Shown piece by piece: positions 1-8,842 of a stretch of 64,000 nt of DNA (the stretch's first letter is position 1; each line of letters opens with the position of its first letter). The notes under the pieces are model-generated. The model did not search any database, was not told the origin of the DNA, and was given only the letters and a program-made list of their open reading frames with translations. The translations under genes were made by a program, and so were the position numbers. The DNA comes from Paracoccus fistulariae (lineage in GTDB: Bacteria; Pseudomonadota; Alphaproteobacteria; Rhodobacterales; Rhodobacteraceae): assembly GCF_028553785.1 (NCBI RefSeq), contig NZ_CP067136.1, positions 1,240,001-1,304,000 of the forward strand, read 5' to 3'.

Positions 1-458
1 AGCTGGAAGGCGGCGCCCGCATGGCCCAGACGATCCGCTTTCTGACCGAAAGGGGCATCCCGGTCATGGGCCATATCGGCCTGACCCCGCAGGCCACCAA
101 TACCATGGGCGGCTTCAAGACCCAGGGTCGGGACGAGGCGACATGGCCCGCCCATATTCAGGATGCCCGCGCCGTGGAAGAGGCCGGCGCCTTCAGCCTT
201 GTGGTTGAAGGGGTGATGGAGGGGCTGGCCGATCAGATCACGCAGGCCGTCGCAATCCCCACAATCGGCATCGGCGCATCGGCCCGCTGCGACGGGCAGA
301 TCCTGGTGCTGGACGACATGCTGGGCCTGTCGGGCCGCGTGCCGCGCTTCGTGCAGAAATTCGGCGACCTGGGACCGCGCGCAGAAGAGGCCATCGCCGA
401 TTACGCCGATGCCGTCCGCACGCGAAGGTTTCCCGGCACGGATCAGGTCTATCGCTAG
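1..458 (+). CDS. panB: 3-methyl-2-oxobutanoate hydroxymethyltransferase, C-terminal part
   Basis: Carboxy-terminal part of ketopantoate hydroxymethyltransferase, which adds a one-carbon unit from methylene-tetrahydrofolate to 2-oxoisovalerate in pantothenate and CoA synthesis. The frame is open from base 3 and the amino end lies outside the window; about 151 residues are visible of a family that usually has about 270. Family signatures seen are LEGG before the internal ATG at 21, [10 protein letters not shown], the probable catalytic glutamate in LVVEGV, and [13 protein letters not shown]. The internal ATG at 21 is therefore not the start. The stop codon overlaps by 4 bases the end of the convergent MFS gene. 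In most genomes panC precedes or follows panB, but here no panC lies downstream. Confidence 0.95.
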   Translation, partial: LEGGARMAQTIRFLTERGIPVMGHIGLTPQATNTMGGFKTQGRDEATWPAHIQDARAVEEAGAFSLVVEGVMEGLADQITQAVAIPTIGIGASARCDGQILVLDDMLGLSGRVPRFVQKFGDLGPRAEEAIADYADAVRTRRFPGTDQVYR

Positions 459-1600
459 CCGAAATCGGCGGATTTCATCAGACGCGACAGCAGCAGCGGG
501 ATCAGCAGCAGCGCGGCCAGCCCGACAAAGATCACCGAGAAGCTGAAATGTTCCGCCAGCCAGCCGATGCTGCCGGGCGCCACGAGGATGCCGGAATAGC
601 CCATCGTCGTGACGACGGACAGCCCGACACCGCTGGCCAGACCCGGCATGTTCCCGGCGGCGGAAAAGGCGATGGGCACCATATTGGCCAGCCCCAGACC
701 GGCAAAGGCGAAGCCTGCGATGGCCATCACCGGCGAAGATGACAGCCCCGCAATCGTCAGGCCGATGATCGCGATCACCGCGCTGACCCGCAATGTGCGG
801 ACCGCGCCAAAGCGCTGCCGGATCTCATCCCCCAGAAAGCGCATCACGGCCATCGTCCCGGCACAGGCGGCAAAGCCCCACCCCGCCAGCGACAGCGAGG
901 CGCCGAGTTCGCGTTGAAGATAGACGGCGGCCCAGTCCAGAATCGCGCCCTCGGGGATCATGCAGCACAGCGCGACAAGGCCGATCACATAGGGCAGCGG
1001 CGTTCGCGGCAGGCGCAGCGGCGTCGAAGCGCGATCCTCCTGGCTTGGCGCATCGTGCAGCAGGCGCGGAAAGATCAGCGCAAGACCGGCAGCGACCACC
1101 AGCGTCAGCAAGACCGAGTGCCCGATCTCACCCAGCAGGGTGATGCCGATGCCGCCAAGCCCCGCCCCGGCCACGCCGCCAAGGCTCCAGAATCCGTGGC
1201 AAGAGGACATGATGGCCCGCCGCCGCGCCCGCTCGACCGCGACAGCATTGGCATTCATCGCCACATCCATGCCGCCGATGGTGCCGCCGAACAGCACCAC
1301 CACGGCGGCCACGCTCCACAGCGTCGGCGCCAGCGACATCAGCAGCATCACCGGCGCCGACAAGATCGCCGCCAGACGCACCGAAAAGCTGGACCCATAG
1401 CGCGCCGTCAGCCCGCCAAAGACCGGCATCATCGTGACCGAGCCCAGACCCATGCACAGCACGATCAGGCCCATCGTCGATTCCGAGATCTGCAGGCGCG
1501 ACATCAGCACCGGGATCTTGGGTGCCCAGCTGCCAATGATCAGCCCGTTCAGAAAGAACAGGCCAGAGACGGCCAGCCGTGCCTGACTTACGCCGCGCAT
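455..1600 (-). CDS. MFS transporter (12-TM sugar/efflux type)
   Basis: Major facilitator superfamily permease of 381 residues in the inner membrane. About twelve hydrophobic segments can be read along the chain, with a short basic loop (ARYGSS) after TM2, typical of motif A, and a central polar loop near residue 190 ([11 protein letters not shown]) dividing the two six-helix halves. The substrate cannot be told from sequence; relatives in this order are annotated as sugar or drug permeases. The gene is convergent with panB and only five bases separate its start from the stop of the upstream 2-hydroxyacid dehydrogenase gene, so the two are probably co-transcribed. Confidence 0.85.
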   Translation of the reverse strand: MRGVSQARLAVSGLFFLNGLIIGSWAPKIPVLMSRLQISESTMGLIVLCMGLGSVTMMPVFGGLTARYGSSFSVRLAAILSAPVMLLMSLAPTLWSVAAVVVLFGGTIGGMDVAMNANAVAVERARRRAIMSSCHGFWSLGGVAGAGLGGIGITLLGEIGHSVLLTLVVAAGLALIFPRLLHDAPSQEDRASTPLRLPRTPLPYVIGLVALCCMIPEGAILDWAAVYLQRELGASLSLAGWGFAACAGTMAVMRFLGDEIRQRFGAVRTLRVSAVIAIIGLTIAGLSSSPVMAIAGFAFAGLGLANMVPIAFSAAGNMPGLASGVGLSVVTTMGYSGILVAPGSIGWLAEHFSFSVIFVGLAALLLIPLLLSRLMKSADFG

Positions 1601-1605
1601 CCTTG

Positions 1606-2607
1606 TTACAGCATCGAGGGCACGACCAGATCCGGCGGCCGGTGGCCATCGGCGAAGGTCTTGATATTGATGATGACTTTCTCACCCATCTCGGCGCGTC
1701 CCTCGACCGTTGCCGATCCCATATGCGGCAGCAGCACCACGTTGGACAGTTCGCGCAGGCGGGGGTTGATCTCATGGCCGTGTTCGAACACATCCAAACC
1801 GGCGCCCGCGATCTCTCCGGCGCGCAGCATGCGGGTCAGGGCGTTTTCGTCGATCACCTCACCGCGCGAGGTATTCACGACCACCGCGCTTGGCTTCATC
1901 AGCTTCAGCCGTCGCGCATTCAGCAGATGGAAGGTCGAGGGCGTATGCGGCGCGTTCACGCTGATGATATCCATCCGCGCCAGCATCTGATCCAGGCTTT
2001 CCCAATAGGTCGCCTGCAATTCTTCCTCGATCTCGGGGCGCAGGCGTTTGCGGTTGTGGTAATGCACCTGCATGCCAAAGACATTGGCGCGCCGCGCCAC
2101 CGCCTGACCGATCCGGCCCATGCCCAGAATCCCCAGACGGCGCCCGCCGACACGCCCGCCCAGATGCGCGGTCGGCGCCCATCCCTGCCAGCGCCCGGCC
2201 TGCATTTCGGCCAGCCCTTCGGGGATGCGGCGCGTCACCGCCAGAATCAGCGCCATCGCCATATCGGCGGTATCTTCGGTCACCACCCCCGGCGTGTTCG
2301 ACACCAGAACACCGCGCTGGCGGGCGGAATGCACGTCGATATGATCCACCCCTGCCCCGAAATTCGAAATCAGCTTCAGCCGATCGCCGGCCTGCGCCAG
2401 CATATTGGCGTCGATCTGATCGGTCACCGTGGGCACCAGCACGTCGCAATTGCGCATCATCTGCACCAGATCTTCGCGGCTCAGGCGGCTGTCATCTTCC
2501 CGCAGGGACACGTCGAACAGCTCTTTCATGCGGGTTTCCACCGCTTCCGGAAGGCGGCGGGTCACCGCAACGCGCAGTTTCTGGCGAGAGGGTGGCGGGG
2601 TGGGCAT
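1606..2607 (-). CDS. D-2-hydroxyacid dehydrogenase (glyoxylate/hydroxypyruvate reductase type)
   Basis: NAD(P)-dependent reductase of 2-oxo acids, 333 residues, cytoplasmic. The Rossmann motif GMGRIG is at residues 162-167 and the catalytic triad of the family is intact: Arg248 in NTSRGE, Glu275 in DVFEHG and His295 in LLPHMGS. The NFGAGVDHID segment before it is typical of glyoxylate/hydroxypyruvate or formate-like dehydrogenases. I place the start at the ATG at 2607 because a GTGAGGTT Shine-Dalgarno lies just upstream and homology begins there; the frame stays open 33 codons further but without family similarity. The exact substrate is inferred only from class. It probably forms one transcript with the MFS permease downstream. 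Confidence 0.88.
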   Translation of the reverse strand: MPTPPPSRQKLRVAVTRRLPEAVETRMKELFDVSLREDDSRLSREDLVQMMRNCDVLVPTVTDQIDANMLAQAGDRLKLISNFGAGVDHIDVHSARQRGVLVSNTPGVVTEDTADMAMALILAVTRRIPEGLAEMQAGRWQGWAPTAHLGGRVGGRRLGILGMGRIGQAVARRANVFGMQVHYHNRKRLRPEIEEELQATYWESLDQMLARMDIISVNAPHTPSTFHLLNARRLKLMKPSAVVVNTSRGEVIDENALTRMLRAGEIAGAGLDVFEHGHEINPRLRELSNVVLLPHMGSATVEGRAEMGEKVIINIKTFADGHRPPDLVVPSML

Positions 2608-2806
2608 AATAACCTCACTTTCTCGAACTCGTGTCGGTGCCGGACTTCCAAAGCCGGTCAGCTTTTGGCAAACTGCCCGCGATGAGGGACGGGCACAAGT
2701 CCCCATGCGGACAAAGGGTCAGATCGGTGGCGACACCCCTGCCCGGCAGACGCGGAAGGTCATAAGGGTCGGCCCCGCAGGGTCGATCAGGCAGGACGGT
2801 GGAAAA

Positions 2807-3373
2807 ATGAAGATGACAGGGGCGCGGGGGCTCGGCTCGGCAGTTCTTATCGCAATTGCAGGGATCTGTGGCACTGGGGCGGCGCAGGTGGCGCAATCGG
2901 CCGATGCCCGGATCACCCGCGTTCAGGACAGCTCGTCCGAGGTAACGCGCGGCCCGGTTACCAACCTGCCCGTTCCCCGCTATGTCAGCCTGAAAGGAAG
3001 CGAGGGCAATGCCCGGCGCGGCCCCAGCCTGTCCCACCGCATCGACTGGGTCTTTCGTCACGCCGGAATGCCCCTGCGGGTGACGGCCGAGTTCGGCCAT
3101 TGGCGGCGGGTCGAGGACAAGGACGGCGCCGGCGGTTGGGTGCATTACGCGCTGCTGTCAGGGGTGCGCACCGCATTGGTGACGGAAGATATGCTGGAAC
3201 TGCGCAGCCGCCCCGAGGCCGATGGCAATGTCGTGGCCCTGGCCGAGGCCGGCGCCATCGTGCGGCTTGGCGAATGCAAGCCCGATTGGTGCCGGATTTC
3301 CGGTGGCGGGCAGCGGGGATGGGTGCCGAAATCGACGATCTGGGGCGTCGATCCGGGCGAGATCCGCGAATAG
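2807..3373 (+). CDS. Exported SH3-domain protein
   Basis: A 188-residue protein with a cleavable-looking signal peptide (basic start MKMTGARG, hydrophobic stretch, small residues near position 30), then two bacterial SH3-like units. The first covers YVSLKGSEGNARRGPS to VEDKDGAGGWVHYALL and the second MLELRSRPEADGNVV to GGGQRGWVPKSTIWG; the paired 'LR(S/R)xP...GWV' pattern is the mark of SH3_3/SH3_4 repeats. Such proteins bind cell-wall peptides or other periplasmic ligands, but no enzyme domain is attached here, so the role is unknown. The start at 2807 follows a GGACGGTGG region and gives a proper signal peptide. It is divergent from the dehydrogenase gene. Confidence 0.85.
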   Translation: MKMTGARGLGSAVLIAIAGICGTGAAQVAQSADARITRVQDSSSEVTRGPVTNLPVPRYVSLKGSEGNARRGPSLSHRIDWVFRHAGMPLRVTAEFGHWRRVEDKDGAGGWVHYALLSGVRTALVTEDMLELRSRPEADGNVVALAEAGAIVRLGECKPDWCRISGGGQRGWVPKSTIWGVDPGEIRE

Positions 3374-3377
3374 ACGT

Positions 3378-3758
3378 TTAATCGGGGCAGCGGGCGTAAT
3401 CCATGGATGCGCCGTTTTCCACGATCTGCACGCCGTCGGGCCGCAGGTTCAGCACGATATCGCGCTTGAACCGCTGCCCTTCACCGATGCACAGCAACGT
3501 CCCTTCCGAGGTTTCGACCTGACCGCCCTTCCGGCCAAAGGTGCATTGCGATTCGTAAAAGCGGAAGGTGCCGTCATTGATGCTGAGCCGCGTCTGCGAA
3601 TTCAGGTTTTCGCATTGATCGCGGTTCCGGTCATAGCTGCCATCCAGCCGCGCCACCGTCGCCCCCGCCTCGACGCCGCTTTGCGCACGCAGACCGGGCA
3701 CGTAGCCGCCAAGGGAAAATGCCGTCAAAAGCACCGCAAAGCCGAGCCTCTTCATCAT
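3378..3758 (-). CDS. Conserved hypothetical periplasmic protein
   Basis: A 126-residue secreted protein of unknown function. The amino end (MMKRLGFAVLLTAFSLGG) is a signal peptide. The mature part has four cysteines (in DQCENLNSQ, ESQCTFG, LLCIGEG and YARCPD), enough for two disulfides in the periplasm, and is rich in short beta-prone segments. The start is at tandem ATG codons (3758 or 3755) after a clear AGGGAG site; the second ATG has the better spacing. It lies 26 bases downstream of the M3 peptidase stop and is probably in its operon. I recognise no domain. Confidence 0.75.
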   Translation of the reverse strand: MMKRLGFAVLLTAFSLGGYVPGLRAQSGVEAGATVARLDGSYDRNRDQCENLNSQTRLSINDGTFRFYESQCTFGRKGGQVETSEGTLLCIGEGQRFKRDIVLNLRPDGVQIVENGASMDYARCPD

Positions 3759-3784
3759 CTTCTCCCTGCAGCAAAACGAGACGT

Positions 3785-5809
3785 TCAGATCAGACCGCGC
3801 CCCCGCAATAACGCCTCGACCCCCGGCATGCGTTCCCGGAAGGCGATCCATAATTCATCCGCAGGCTGTGATCCGCCTTTGGACAGGATGGTATCCTCCA
3901 ACCGGCGCGCGGTTTCGGGATCGAAGATATCGCCGGTTTCCTCGAAAGCGGCGAAGGCATCTGCATCCATCACCTCGGACCACATATAGCTGTAATAGCC
4001 GCTGGCATAGCTGTTGCCGCTGAAGACATGGGCGAAATGCGGCGTCGCATGGCGCATCGGGATGGCACCGGGCGCGCCCAGCTCGGCCAGAACCTCGGCC
4101 TGTCTGGCCATGGCGTCACGGGCGGGCGCGCCACGATGCAGCGCCAGATCGACCAGCGCGCTTTCCAGATATTCCGTCGTGCTGAACCCGGCATCCGCAT
4201 TACCAGCCGCCAGCAGCCGGTCGCGCAGATCGGCAGGCAGCGGCGCGCCGGTTTCAAAATGGCGCGCATGGGCATCCAGCACGGCGGGCTGTTCCAGCCA
4301 ATGTTCGTAAAGCTGACTGGGCAATTCCACGAAATCCTGCGCCACCGAGGTGCCCGCGATCGAGGGCCATGTCACATCCGACAGGATGTGATGCGTCGCG
4401 TGACCGAATTCGTGAAACAGCGTATGCGCGTCATCCCAGGACAGGAAGGCCGGGGCGCCGGCCTGCTCTGGCGGGGTGAAGTTGCAGACATTGACGACGA
4501 TGGGCCGCTGCCCCTTGCCGATCTTGTGCTGCATCTGCAGGGCCGAGCACCACGCGCCCGAGCGTTTGCTGGGCCGGGCAAAGAAATCCCCCAGAAAGAT
4601 CGCCATCAACTGCCCGTCGCGCGTCACCCGCCAGGCCCGCACATCGGGCGACAACAGGGGCGCCTCGAAAGCCTCGAATTCCAGACGGTACAGCTTATGC
4701 GCCACATCGAAGACGGCGCCCAGCATCGCGTCCAGCGTCAGATAGGGCGTGACCTGCGCAGCATCGAAATCATGTTCGCGCTGGCGCAGCCGTTCGGCGT
4801 AAAGCCGCCAGTCCCAGGGCTCCAGCGGACCGTTGACGCCATCGTCGCGCAGCATGGCGGTCAGTTTGGCCTCATCCTCGGCCGCGCGTCTGGTTGCCGG
4901 ACCCCAGACCTGCATCAGCAGGTCCTCGACCGTCTGCGCATCCCCGGCCATTTCCGGTTCCAGCTTATAGGCGGCGAAATCCTGATATCCCAGAAGCTGC
5001 GCGCGTTCGTGCCGCAGGGCCAGGATTTCGGTAATCAGCGGCAGGTTATTGGTCGCCGCACCGCCCGCGCCATCGCCCGATCCGCGCGCGGCCCAGGCCT
5101 TGAAGGCCGTTTCGCGCAGGCCACGTTCCTGCGAATATTCCAGAAACGGCACGATCAGCGACCGGTTCAGCGTCACGATCTGCCCGGCAAGCCCGCGTTC
5201 CTTTGCCGCCGCGCGCATTGCGCGCAACAGCCAGTCGGGCAGACCGGCAAGACGGTCATCGGGGATGGGCAGCACATAGTCACGCTCATCCGTCAGCACA
5301 TTCTGCGCGAATTCCGTGGTCAGCACCGCCATGCGGGCGCTGATCTGCGCCATGCGCTTGCGCCCCGCTTCGTCCAGCCCCGCGCCTGCGCGCGTCAGGT
5401 TGCGCAGCGCAAGTTCGGTGATGCGCCGGTCCTGCGGGGCCAGCTGATCGGCGGTCTGGGCCACAGCCTTGACGCGTGCGTAAAGGCGGGGATCCATCGT
5501 GATGCGGCTGCTGTAATCGGCAAGGCGGGGCGCGAAGTCGCGCTGCAATTCCTGACGACGCGGATTCGAATCGACGCCGACCAGATTGTAAAAGACCGAC
5601 AGGACTCGGTTCAGCCCGTCTTCGGCCAGTTCCATCGCGGCGACCGTATTTTCGAACGAGGCCGGTTCGGGATTGGCGGCAATCGCTTCGATCGCGGCCT
5701 CGGCCCCGGCCAGTTCCCGGTCAAAGGCCGGGGCAAAATCGCTATCCTCGATCAGATCGAAACGGGGCAGACCCTGTGGTCCGGTCCAATGCGTCAACTC
5801 TGGGTTCAT
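3785..5809 (-). CDS. dcp: M3 family peptidase (peptidyl-dipeptidase Dcp / oligopeptidase A type)
   Basis: Zinc metallopeptidase of 674 residues that cleaves short peptides in the cytoplasm, the normal size for Dcp or PrlC. The zinc site is complete: HEFGH at 466-470 and the third ligand Glu495 in DFVELPSQLYEHW. The amino end, with GLPRFDLIEDSDFAPAF and NPEPASFENTVAAMELA, is typical of the Dcp branch. There is no signal peptide. The gene lies 27 bases downstream of the ThiF-family gene and is followed by the small periplasmic protein gene. Dcp and PrlC are hard to separate by eye, so the symbol is the less certain part. Confidence 0.92.
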   Translation of the reverse strand: MNPELTHWTGPQGLPRFDLIEDSDFAPAFDRELAGAEAAIEAIAANPEPASFENTVAAMELAEDGLNRVLSVFYNLVGVDSNPRRQELQRDFAPRLADYSSRITMDPRLYARVKAVAQTADQLAPQDRRITELALRNLTRAGAGLDEAGRKRMAQISARMAVLTTEFAQNVLTDERDYVLPIPDDRLAGLPDWLLRAMRAAAKERGLAGQIVTLNRSLIVPFLEYSQERGLRETAFKAWAARGSGDGAGGAATNNLPLITEILALRHERAQLLGYQDFAAYKLEPEMAGDAQTVEDLLMQVWGPATRRAAEDEAKLTAMLRDDGVNGPLEPWDWRLYAERLRQREHDFDAAQVTPYLTLDAMLGAVFDVAHKLYRLEFEAFEAPLLSPDVRAWRVTRDGQLMAIFLGDFFARPSKRSGAWCSALQMQHKIGKGQRPIVVNVCNFTPPEQAGAPAFLSWDDAHTLFHEFGHATHHILSDVTWPSIAGTSVAQDFVELPSQLYEHWLEQPAVLDAHARHFETGAPLPADLRDRLLAAGNADAGFSTTEYLESALVDLALHRGAPARDAMARQAEVLAELGAPGAIPMRHATPHFAHVFSGNSYASGYYSYMWSEVMDADAFAAFEETGDIFDPETARRLEDTILSKGGSQPADELWIAFRERMPGVEALLRGRGLI

Positions 5810-5836
5810 CGCGGCATCCTTTCGGTTGTCCCGAAC

Positions 5837-6874
5837 CTAAGTAGCTTTCGCGACCTCTTCCAGCCCCGATCCGCAGATCGGGCAATCGGCGCGCTGCTGC
5901 GTGCCGATCATCCGGCTTTCGCCGTAAAGACCGTCATAGACCAGCATCCGCCCGCGCAGCCCCTGCCCCGCGCCGGTCAGATGCTTGATCGCCTCCAGCG
6001 CCATCTGGCTGCCGATCACGCCGGGCAGCGCGCCGACGACACCCGCCTCGGCGCAGGCGGGGACAAGTTCCGGGGCGGGCGGTTCAGAGAACAGGCAGGA
6101 CAGGCAGGGCCCGCCGCGGGCCGGATCGTAAAGCGTGACCTGCCCTTCCCATTGCGCGATGGCCCCGGCCAGCAAGGGCGTCCCTGCGGCAACGCAAAGC
6201 CGGTTGACCAATGCGCGGGTCGCAAAGCTGTCGGTGCCGTCCAGCACCAGATCATGCGCGGCGATCAAATCCTGATCCCCGTCGTCCAGCGGCCGCGTCA
6301 GGGCGGTGACGGTGATATGGGGGTTCAGTGCGGCCATGTTATCAGCAGCCGCCCCGGCCTTCAGCAGACCGCGCTGGTCGCTGCGAAACAGAACCTGCCG
6401 CTGCAGGTTCGACAGGCTGACCCGGTCGCCATCCATGACGGTGATATGGCCCACCCCCGCCGCTGCCAGATAAAGGCAGATCGGCGCGCCCAGACCGCCC
6501 GCACCGACCACAAGCACGCGGGCCTGCCGCAGGCGCATCTGGCCGGGGCCGCCGATCTCTCGCAGGACCAGATGTCTGGCATAGCGGTCGATCTCGGCCG
6601 CGGTCATCATCTGTTGATCTTCGGGGGGCGCAGGCGCGGGGGGATCAGCCGGGATCTTGCTGCGCAACCACCTAAGGCCGGATTGATAAGCAAAGACGGC
6701 GCCGCCCAGCAGGCCGATGACCAGCCACCCCCGCACGCCCCTTTCGCCCAGGACATAGGCCGGGATCATGGCCAGCCAGACCATCGCCAGCACCAGCCAG
6801 GCCCGCAACCGGGACAGACCAAGCGCCCAGCAGCCCAGTGCCGCGCCGATCAGCAGCAGGCCCCCCAGCATCAC
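5837..6874 (-). CDS. moeB: HesA/MoeB/ThiF family adenylyltransferase with N-terminal membrane segments
   Basis: E1-like enzyme that adenylates the C-terminal glycine of a ubiquitin-like sulfur carrier (MoaD or ThiS). The catalytic domain starts near residue 94 (EIDRYARHL), has the nucleotide-binding GAGGLG at about 124-129, the QRQVLF segment, and two CxxC pairs (CLSC and CPIC) for structural zinc. Residues 1-70 form two or three hydrophobic helices, so the enzyme appears to be membrane-tethered. The long start is supported because its ATG overlaps the dut stop by four bases (ATGA); an internal ATG pair near residue 89 would give a soluble form. Whether it serves molybdopterin or thiamine synthesis cannot be read here. 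Confidence 0.88.
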   Translation of the reverse strand: MMLGGLLLIGAALGCWALGLSRLRAWLVLAMVWLAMIPAYVLGERGVRGWLVIGLLGGAVFAYQSGLRWLRSKIPADPPAPAPPEDQQMMTAAEIDRYARHLVLREIGGPGQMRLRQARVLVVGAGGLGAPICLYLAAAGVGHITVMDGDRVSLSNLQRQVLFRSDQRGLLKAGAAADNMAALNPHITVTALTRPLDDGDQDLIAAHDLVLDGTDSFATRALVNRLCVAAGTPLLAGAIAQWEGQVTLYDPARGGPCLSCLFSEPPAPELVPACAEAGVVGALPGVIGSQMALEAIKHLTGAGQGLRGRMLVYDGLYGESRMIGTQQRADCPICGSGLEEVAKAT

Positions 6875-7341
6875 CCGCGCCCTGTCGAGCCAAAGCCACC
6901 CGCGCCGCGCCGGGTATCGCCGATTTCCGCAACCTCATCGAACTGCGCCTGCGGTGCGGGTGCCACAACCATCTGCGCGATCCGTTCGCCATGTGCGATG
7001 CGATGTGGCTGATCGCCCAGATTGATCAGGATCACGCCCAGAGGACCGCGATAATCGCAATCAATGGTGCCGGGACTGTTGGCCAGCGTGATCCCGTGCT
7101 TCAGCGCCAGACCGGATCGCGGGCGGATCTGAACCTCCCACTCCTCGGGGATCTCCATGGCCAGCCCCGTGGGGATCAGCGCGCGCTGACCGGGGGCCAG
7201 CAGGATGCCATCGGCCCGCGCCTCTTGCGGCAGATTGGCGCGGATATCGGCACCGGCCGCGCCGGGCGTCGCGTAAGAGGGCAGATCGACCGTGGCATCG
7301 GCATCGGGCAGGCGCATCAAACGGATCCGGGGGTGCGGCAT
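6871..7341 (-). CDS. dut: Deoxyuridine 5'-triphosphate nucleotidohydrolase (dUTPase)
   Basis: Hydrolyses dUTP to dUMP and pyrophosphate, keeping uracil out of DNA and feeding thymidylate synthesis. All five trimeric dUTPase motifs are visible in 156 residues: [42 protein letters not shown] and the C-terminal [11 protein letters not shown] arm. I take the ATG at 7341 as start, preceded by AAAAGGACC; a further upstream ATG in frame adds 12 residues unlike the family. The stop overlaps the start of the ThiF-family gene by four bases, so the two are translationally coupled. Confidence 0.96.
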   Translation of the reverse strand: MPHPRIRLMRLPDADATVDLPSYATPGAAGADIRANLPQEARADGILLAPGQRALIPTGLAMEIPEEWEVQIRPRSGLALKHGITLANSPGTIDCDYRGPLGVILINLGDQPHRIAHGERIAQMVVAPAPQAQFDEVAEIGDTRRGAGGFGSTGRG

Positions 7342-7421
7342 GGGCAGGTCCTTTTCAAAGCAAAGGCCGCGCTGCATCTTGCCAGCGCGGCCCGATCATC
7401 TGTCAGATCACGATGCCCGGT

Positions 7422-7961
7422 TCAGCGGGGCGCGATCATCATCACCATCTGGCGGCCTTCCAGCTTGGGCATGGCCTCGACCTTGCCCGCTTCACCGACA
7501 TCATCCTTGACGCGGTTCAGAAGTTCCAGCCCCAGATCCTGGTGCGCCATCTCGCGCCCGCGGAAACGCAGGGTCACCTTGACCTTGTCGCCGGCCTCAA
7601 GAAATTTCATCACGCTGCGCATCTTGACGTCATAGTCATGGATGTCGGTTCCCGGACGGAACTTGATTTCCTTGACCTCGATCACCTTCTGCTTCTTGCG
7701 TGCTTCGGCTTCACGCTTTTGCTGTTCGTATTTGAACTTGCCCAGGTCCATGACCTTGCAGACCGGCGGGGTCGCATTCGGCGAAATTTCGACCAGATCC
7801 AGCCCGGCTTCCTGAGCCATCTCCAACCCGACCGAAGGCGGCACGACGCCGACATTTTCCCCGTCGGGGCCGATCAGGCGGATTTCGGACACGCGGATGC
7901 GTTCATTGACGCGGGGGCCGGTGTCGCGGGTGGGCGGTGCGTTGTGCGGTCGACGAGCTAT
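7422..7961 (-). CDS. infC: Translation initiation factor IF-3 (ATA start codon)
   Basis: IF-3 binds the 30S subunit and checks start-codon/initiator-tRNA pairing. The protein is 179 residues with the usual two halves: the N-domain with [13 protein letters not shown] and the C-domain with [17 protein letters not shown] and LRFRGREM. No ATG, GTG or TTG fits the known amino end. An AAAGGAG site at about 7969-7975 is followed after seven bases by ATA (complement of 7959-7961), which gives the conserved start [13 protein letters not shown]. The first GTG, at 7892, would delete 23 conserved residues. Rare start codons on infC are known from other bacteria and allow IF-3 to repress its own synthesis. 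Confidence 0.95.
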   Translation of the reverse strand: MARRPHNAPPTRDTGPRVNERIRVSEIRLIGPDGENVGVVPPSVGLEMAQEAGLDLVEISPNATPPVCKVMDLGKFKYEQQKREAEARKKQKVIEVKEIKFRPGTDIHDYDVKMRSVMKFLEAGDKVKVTLRFRGREMAHQDLGLELLNRVKDDVGEAGKVEAMPKLEGRQMVMMIAPR

Positions 7962-7975
7962 GGCGATACTCCTTT
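7959..7975 (-). promoter_or_regulatory. Ribosome binding site and ATA start codon of infC
   Basis: Read on the minus strand, AAAGGAGT is followed by ATCGCC and then ATA. The spacing of seven bases from GGAG to ATA is ideal, while the ATC just before it is only one base from GGAG and therefore unlikely. This decides the start of infC and is the probable site of IF-3 autoregulation through a non-canonical initiation codon. Confidence 0.75.
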
Positions 7976-8167
7976 AATAGCCATTTCGGAATAGAGGGAA
8001 AGTAAGCGTCACGCGCGGGTGATTCAACCGGATTTGATCGGATTTGAGGCCGAATTTGCGGCTTTTGCGGATATCGCGACACAGGGCACGGGGGGCGAAT
8101 GGCTTTTATGCGGCCCTGCCCTGTGCGATAGACAGACGAACAGGCTTTCAAGAGGGTTTTCTCATCA

Positions 8168-8842
8168 ATGCGTAACGTGATTCCCTTAATCGTTGCTCTT
8201 GCCCTTGGGCTTGGCGGCTGGATGTGGTGGCAGAACCGGCAGGCGGCCGCGCCAGAGGTCACCGACCGCGCGCCTTCGGCCGTGCCCGCCGAAACGGAAT
8301 CACCGGCTGACGCTGAACCCAAGGCCGAACCTGTCACCGACGGCGTCCCGGCGACCGAGGCGGCGGATGCGGCCGCAGATGCGGCTGCCGATGCCGCCGC
8401 GATTGCCGCAGATGCCGCCGCAGAAGCCGTCGCCGCATCCGATGAGACCGGCCTTGCCGCCGTCAATGAGGCCGCGACCGAGGCCGAACGCGCCGCCGAA
8501 CAGGCCATCGACGCCGCGAGCCGCGCGGCCGAGGCCGCCGTCGACGCCAACAGCCCCGACGACGCCGTGCCCGCATCCGAAGCCGCCGCAGATGCCGAAC
8601 AGGCCGCCGCAGAAGCCAGCCAGGCGACCGAGCAGGCCACCGATGCCGCCGCCACCGCCGCGCAGATCGAAGCGCTGCTGACACCGGAAGGCTTTGATGC
8701 GGAACGGGCGAAGGAGCTGATTGCAGGGGCCGCGATCTCTGATCAGCAAAAGGCCACGCTGACGCGCCTGATCGACACGGCAGGCAATAATCCCGAACTG
8801 CTGCGCGCCGCGCTTGATCAGGTCAAGGCCATGATGCCGTGA
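8168..8842 (+). CDS. Ala-rich single-pass membrane protein, probable coiled coil
   Basis: A 224-residue protein of unknown function. Residues 4-20 form one membrane helix (VIPLIVALALGLGGWMWW) with a short cytoplasmic start, then a Pro/Glu/Ala linker (to about residue 65), then roughly 100 residues made almost only of Ala, Asp, Glu and Thr in a heptad-like pattern (for example ADAAADAAADAAAIAADAA). The last 50 residues are a normal-composition helical domain (LLTPEGFDAERAKELI...). The start is the ATG at 8168 after GAGGG. Its stop overlaps the GTG start of the next gene by four bases. Low-complexity sequence makes family assignment by eye unsafe. Confidence 0.8.
   Translation: MRNVIPLIVALALGLGGWMWWQNRQAAAPEVTDRAPSAVPAETESPADAEPKAEPVTDGVPATEAADAAADAAADAAAIAADAAAEAVAASDETGLAAVNEAATEAERAAEQAIDAASRAAEAAVDANSPDDAVPASEAAADAEQAAAEASQATEQATDAAATAAQIEALLTPEGFDAERAKELIAGAAISDQQKATLTRLIDTAGNNPELLRAALDQVKAMMP

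Noticed and set aside
4028..7012. A 994-codon open frame on the plus strand
   Set aside because: It is antisense to the M3 peptidase and ThiF-family genes, whose catalytic motifs are intact. The translation is Arg/Gln/Gly/His-rich, as expected for reverse frames in GC-rich DNA.
7903..8655. A 250-codon Ala/Ser-rich open frame on the minus strand
   Set aside because: It is the complement of the Ala-rich protein gene and runs through the infC start region in the wrong frame.
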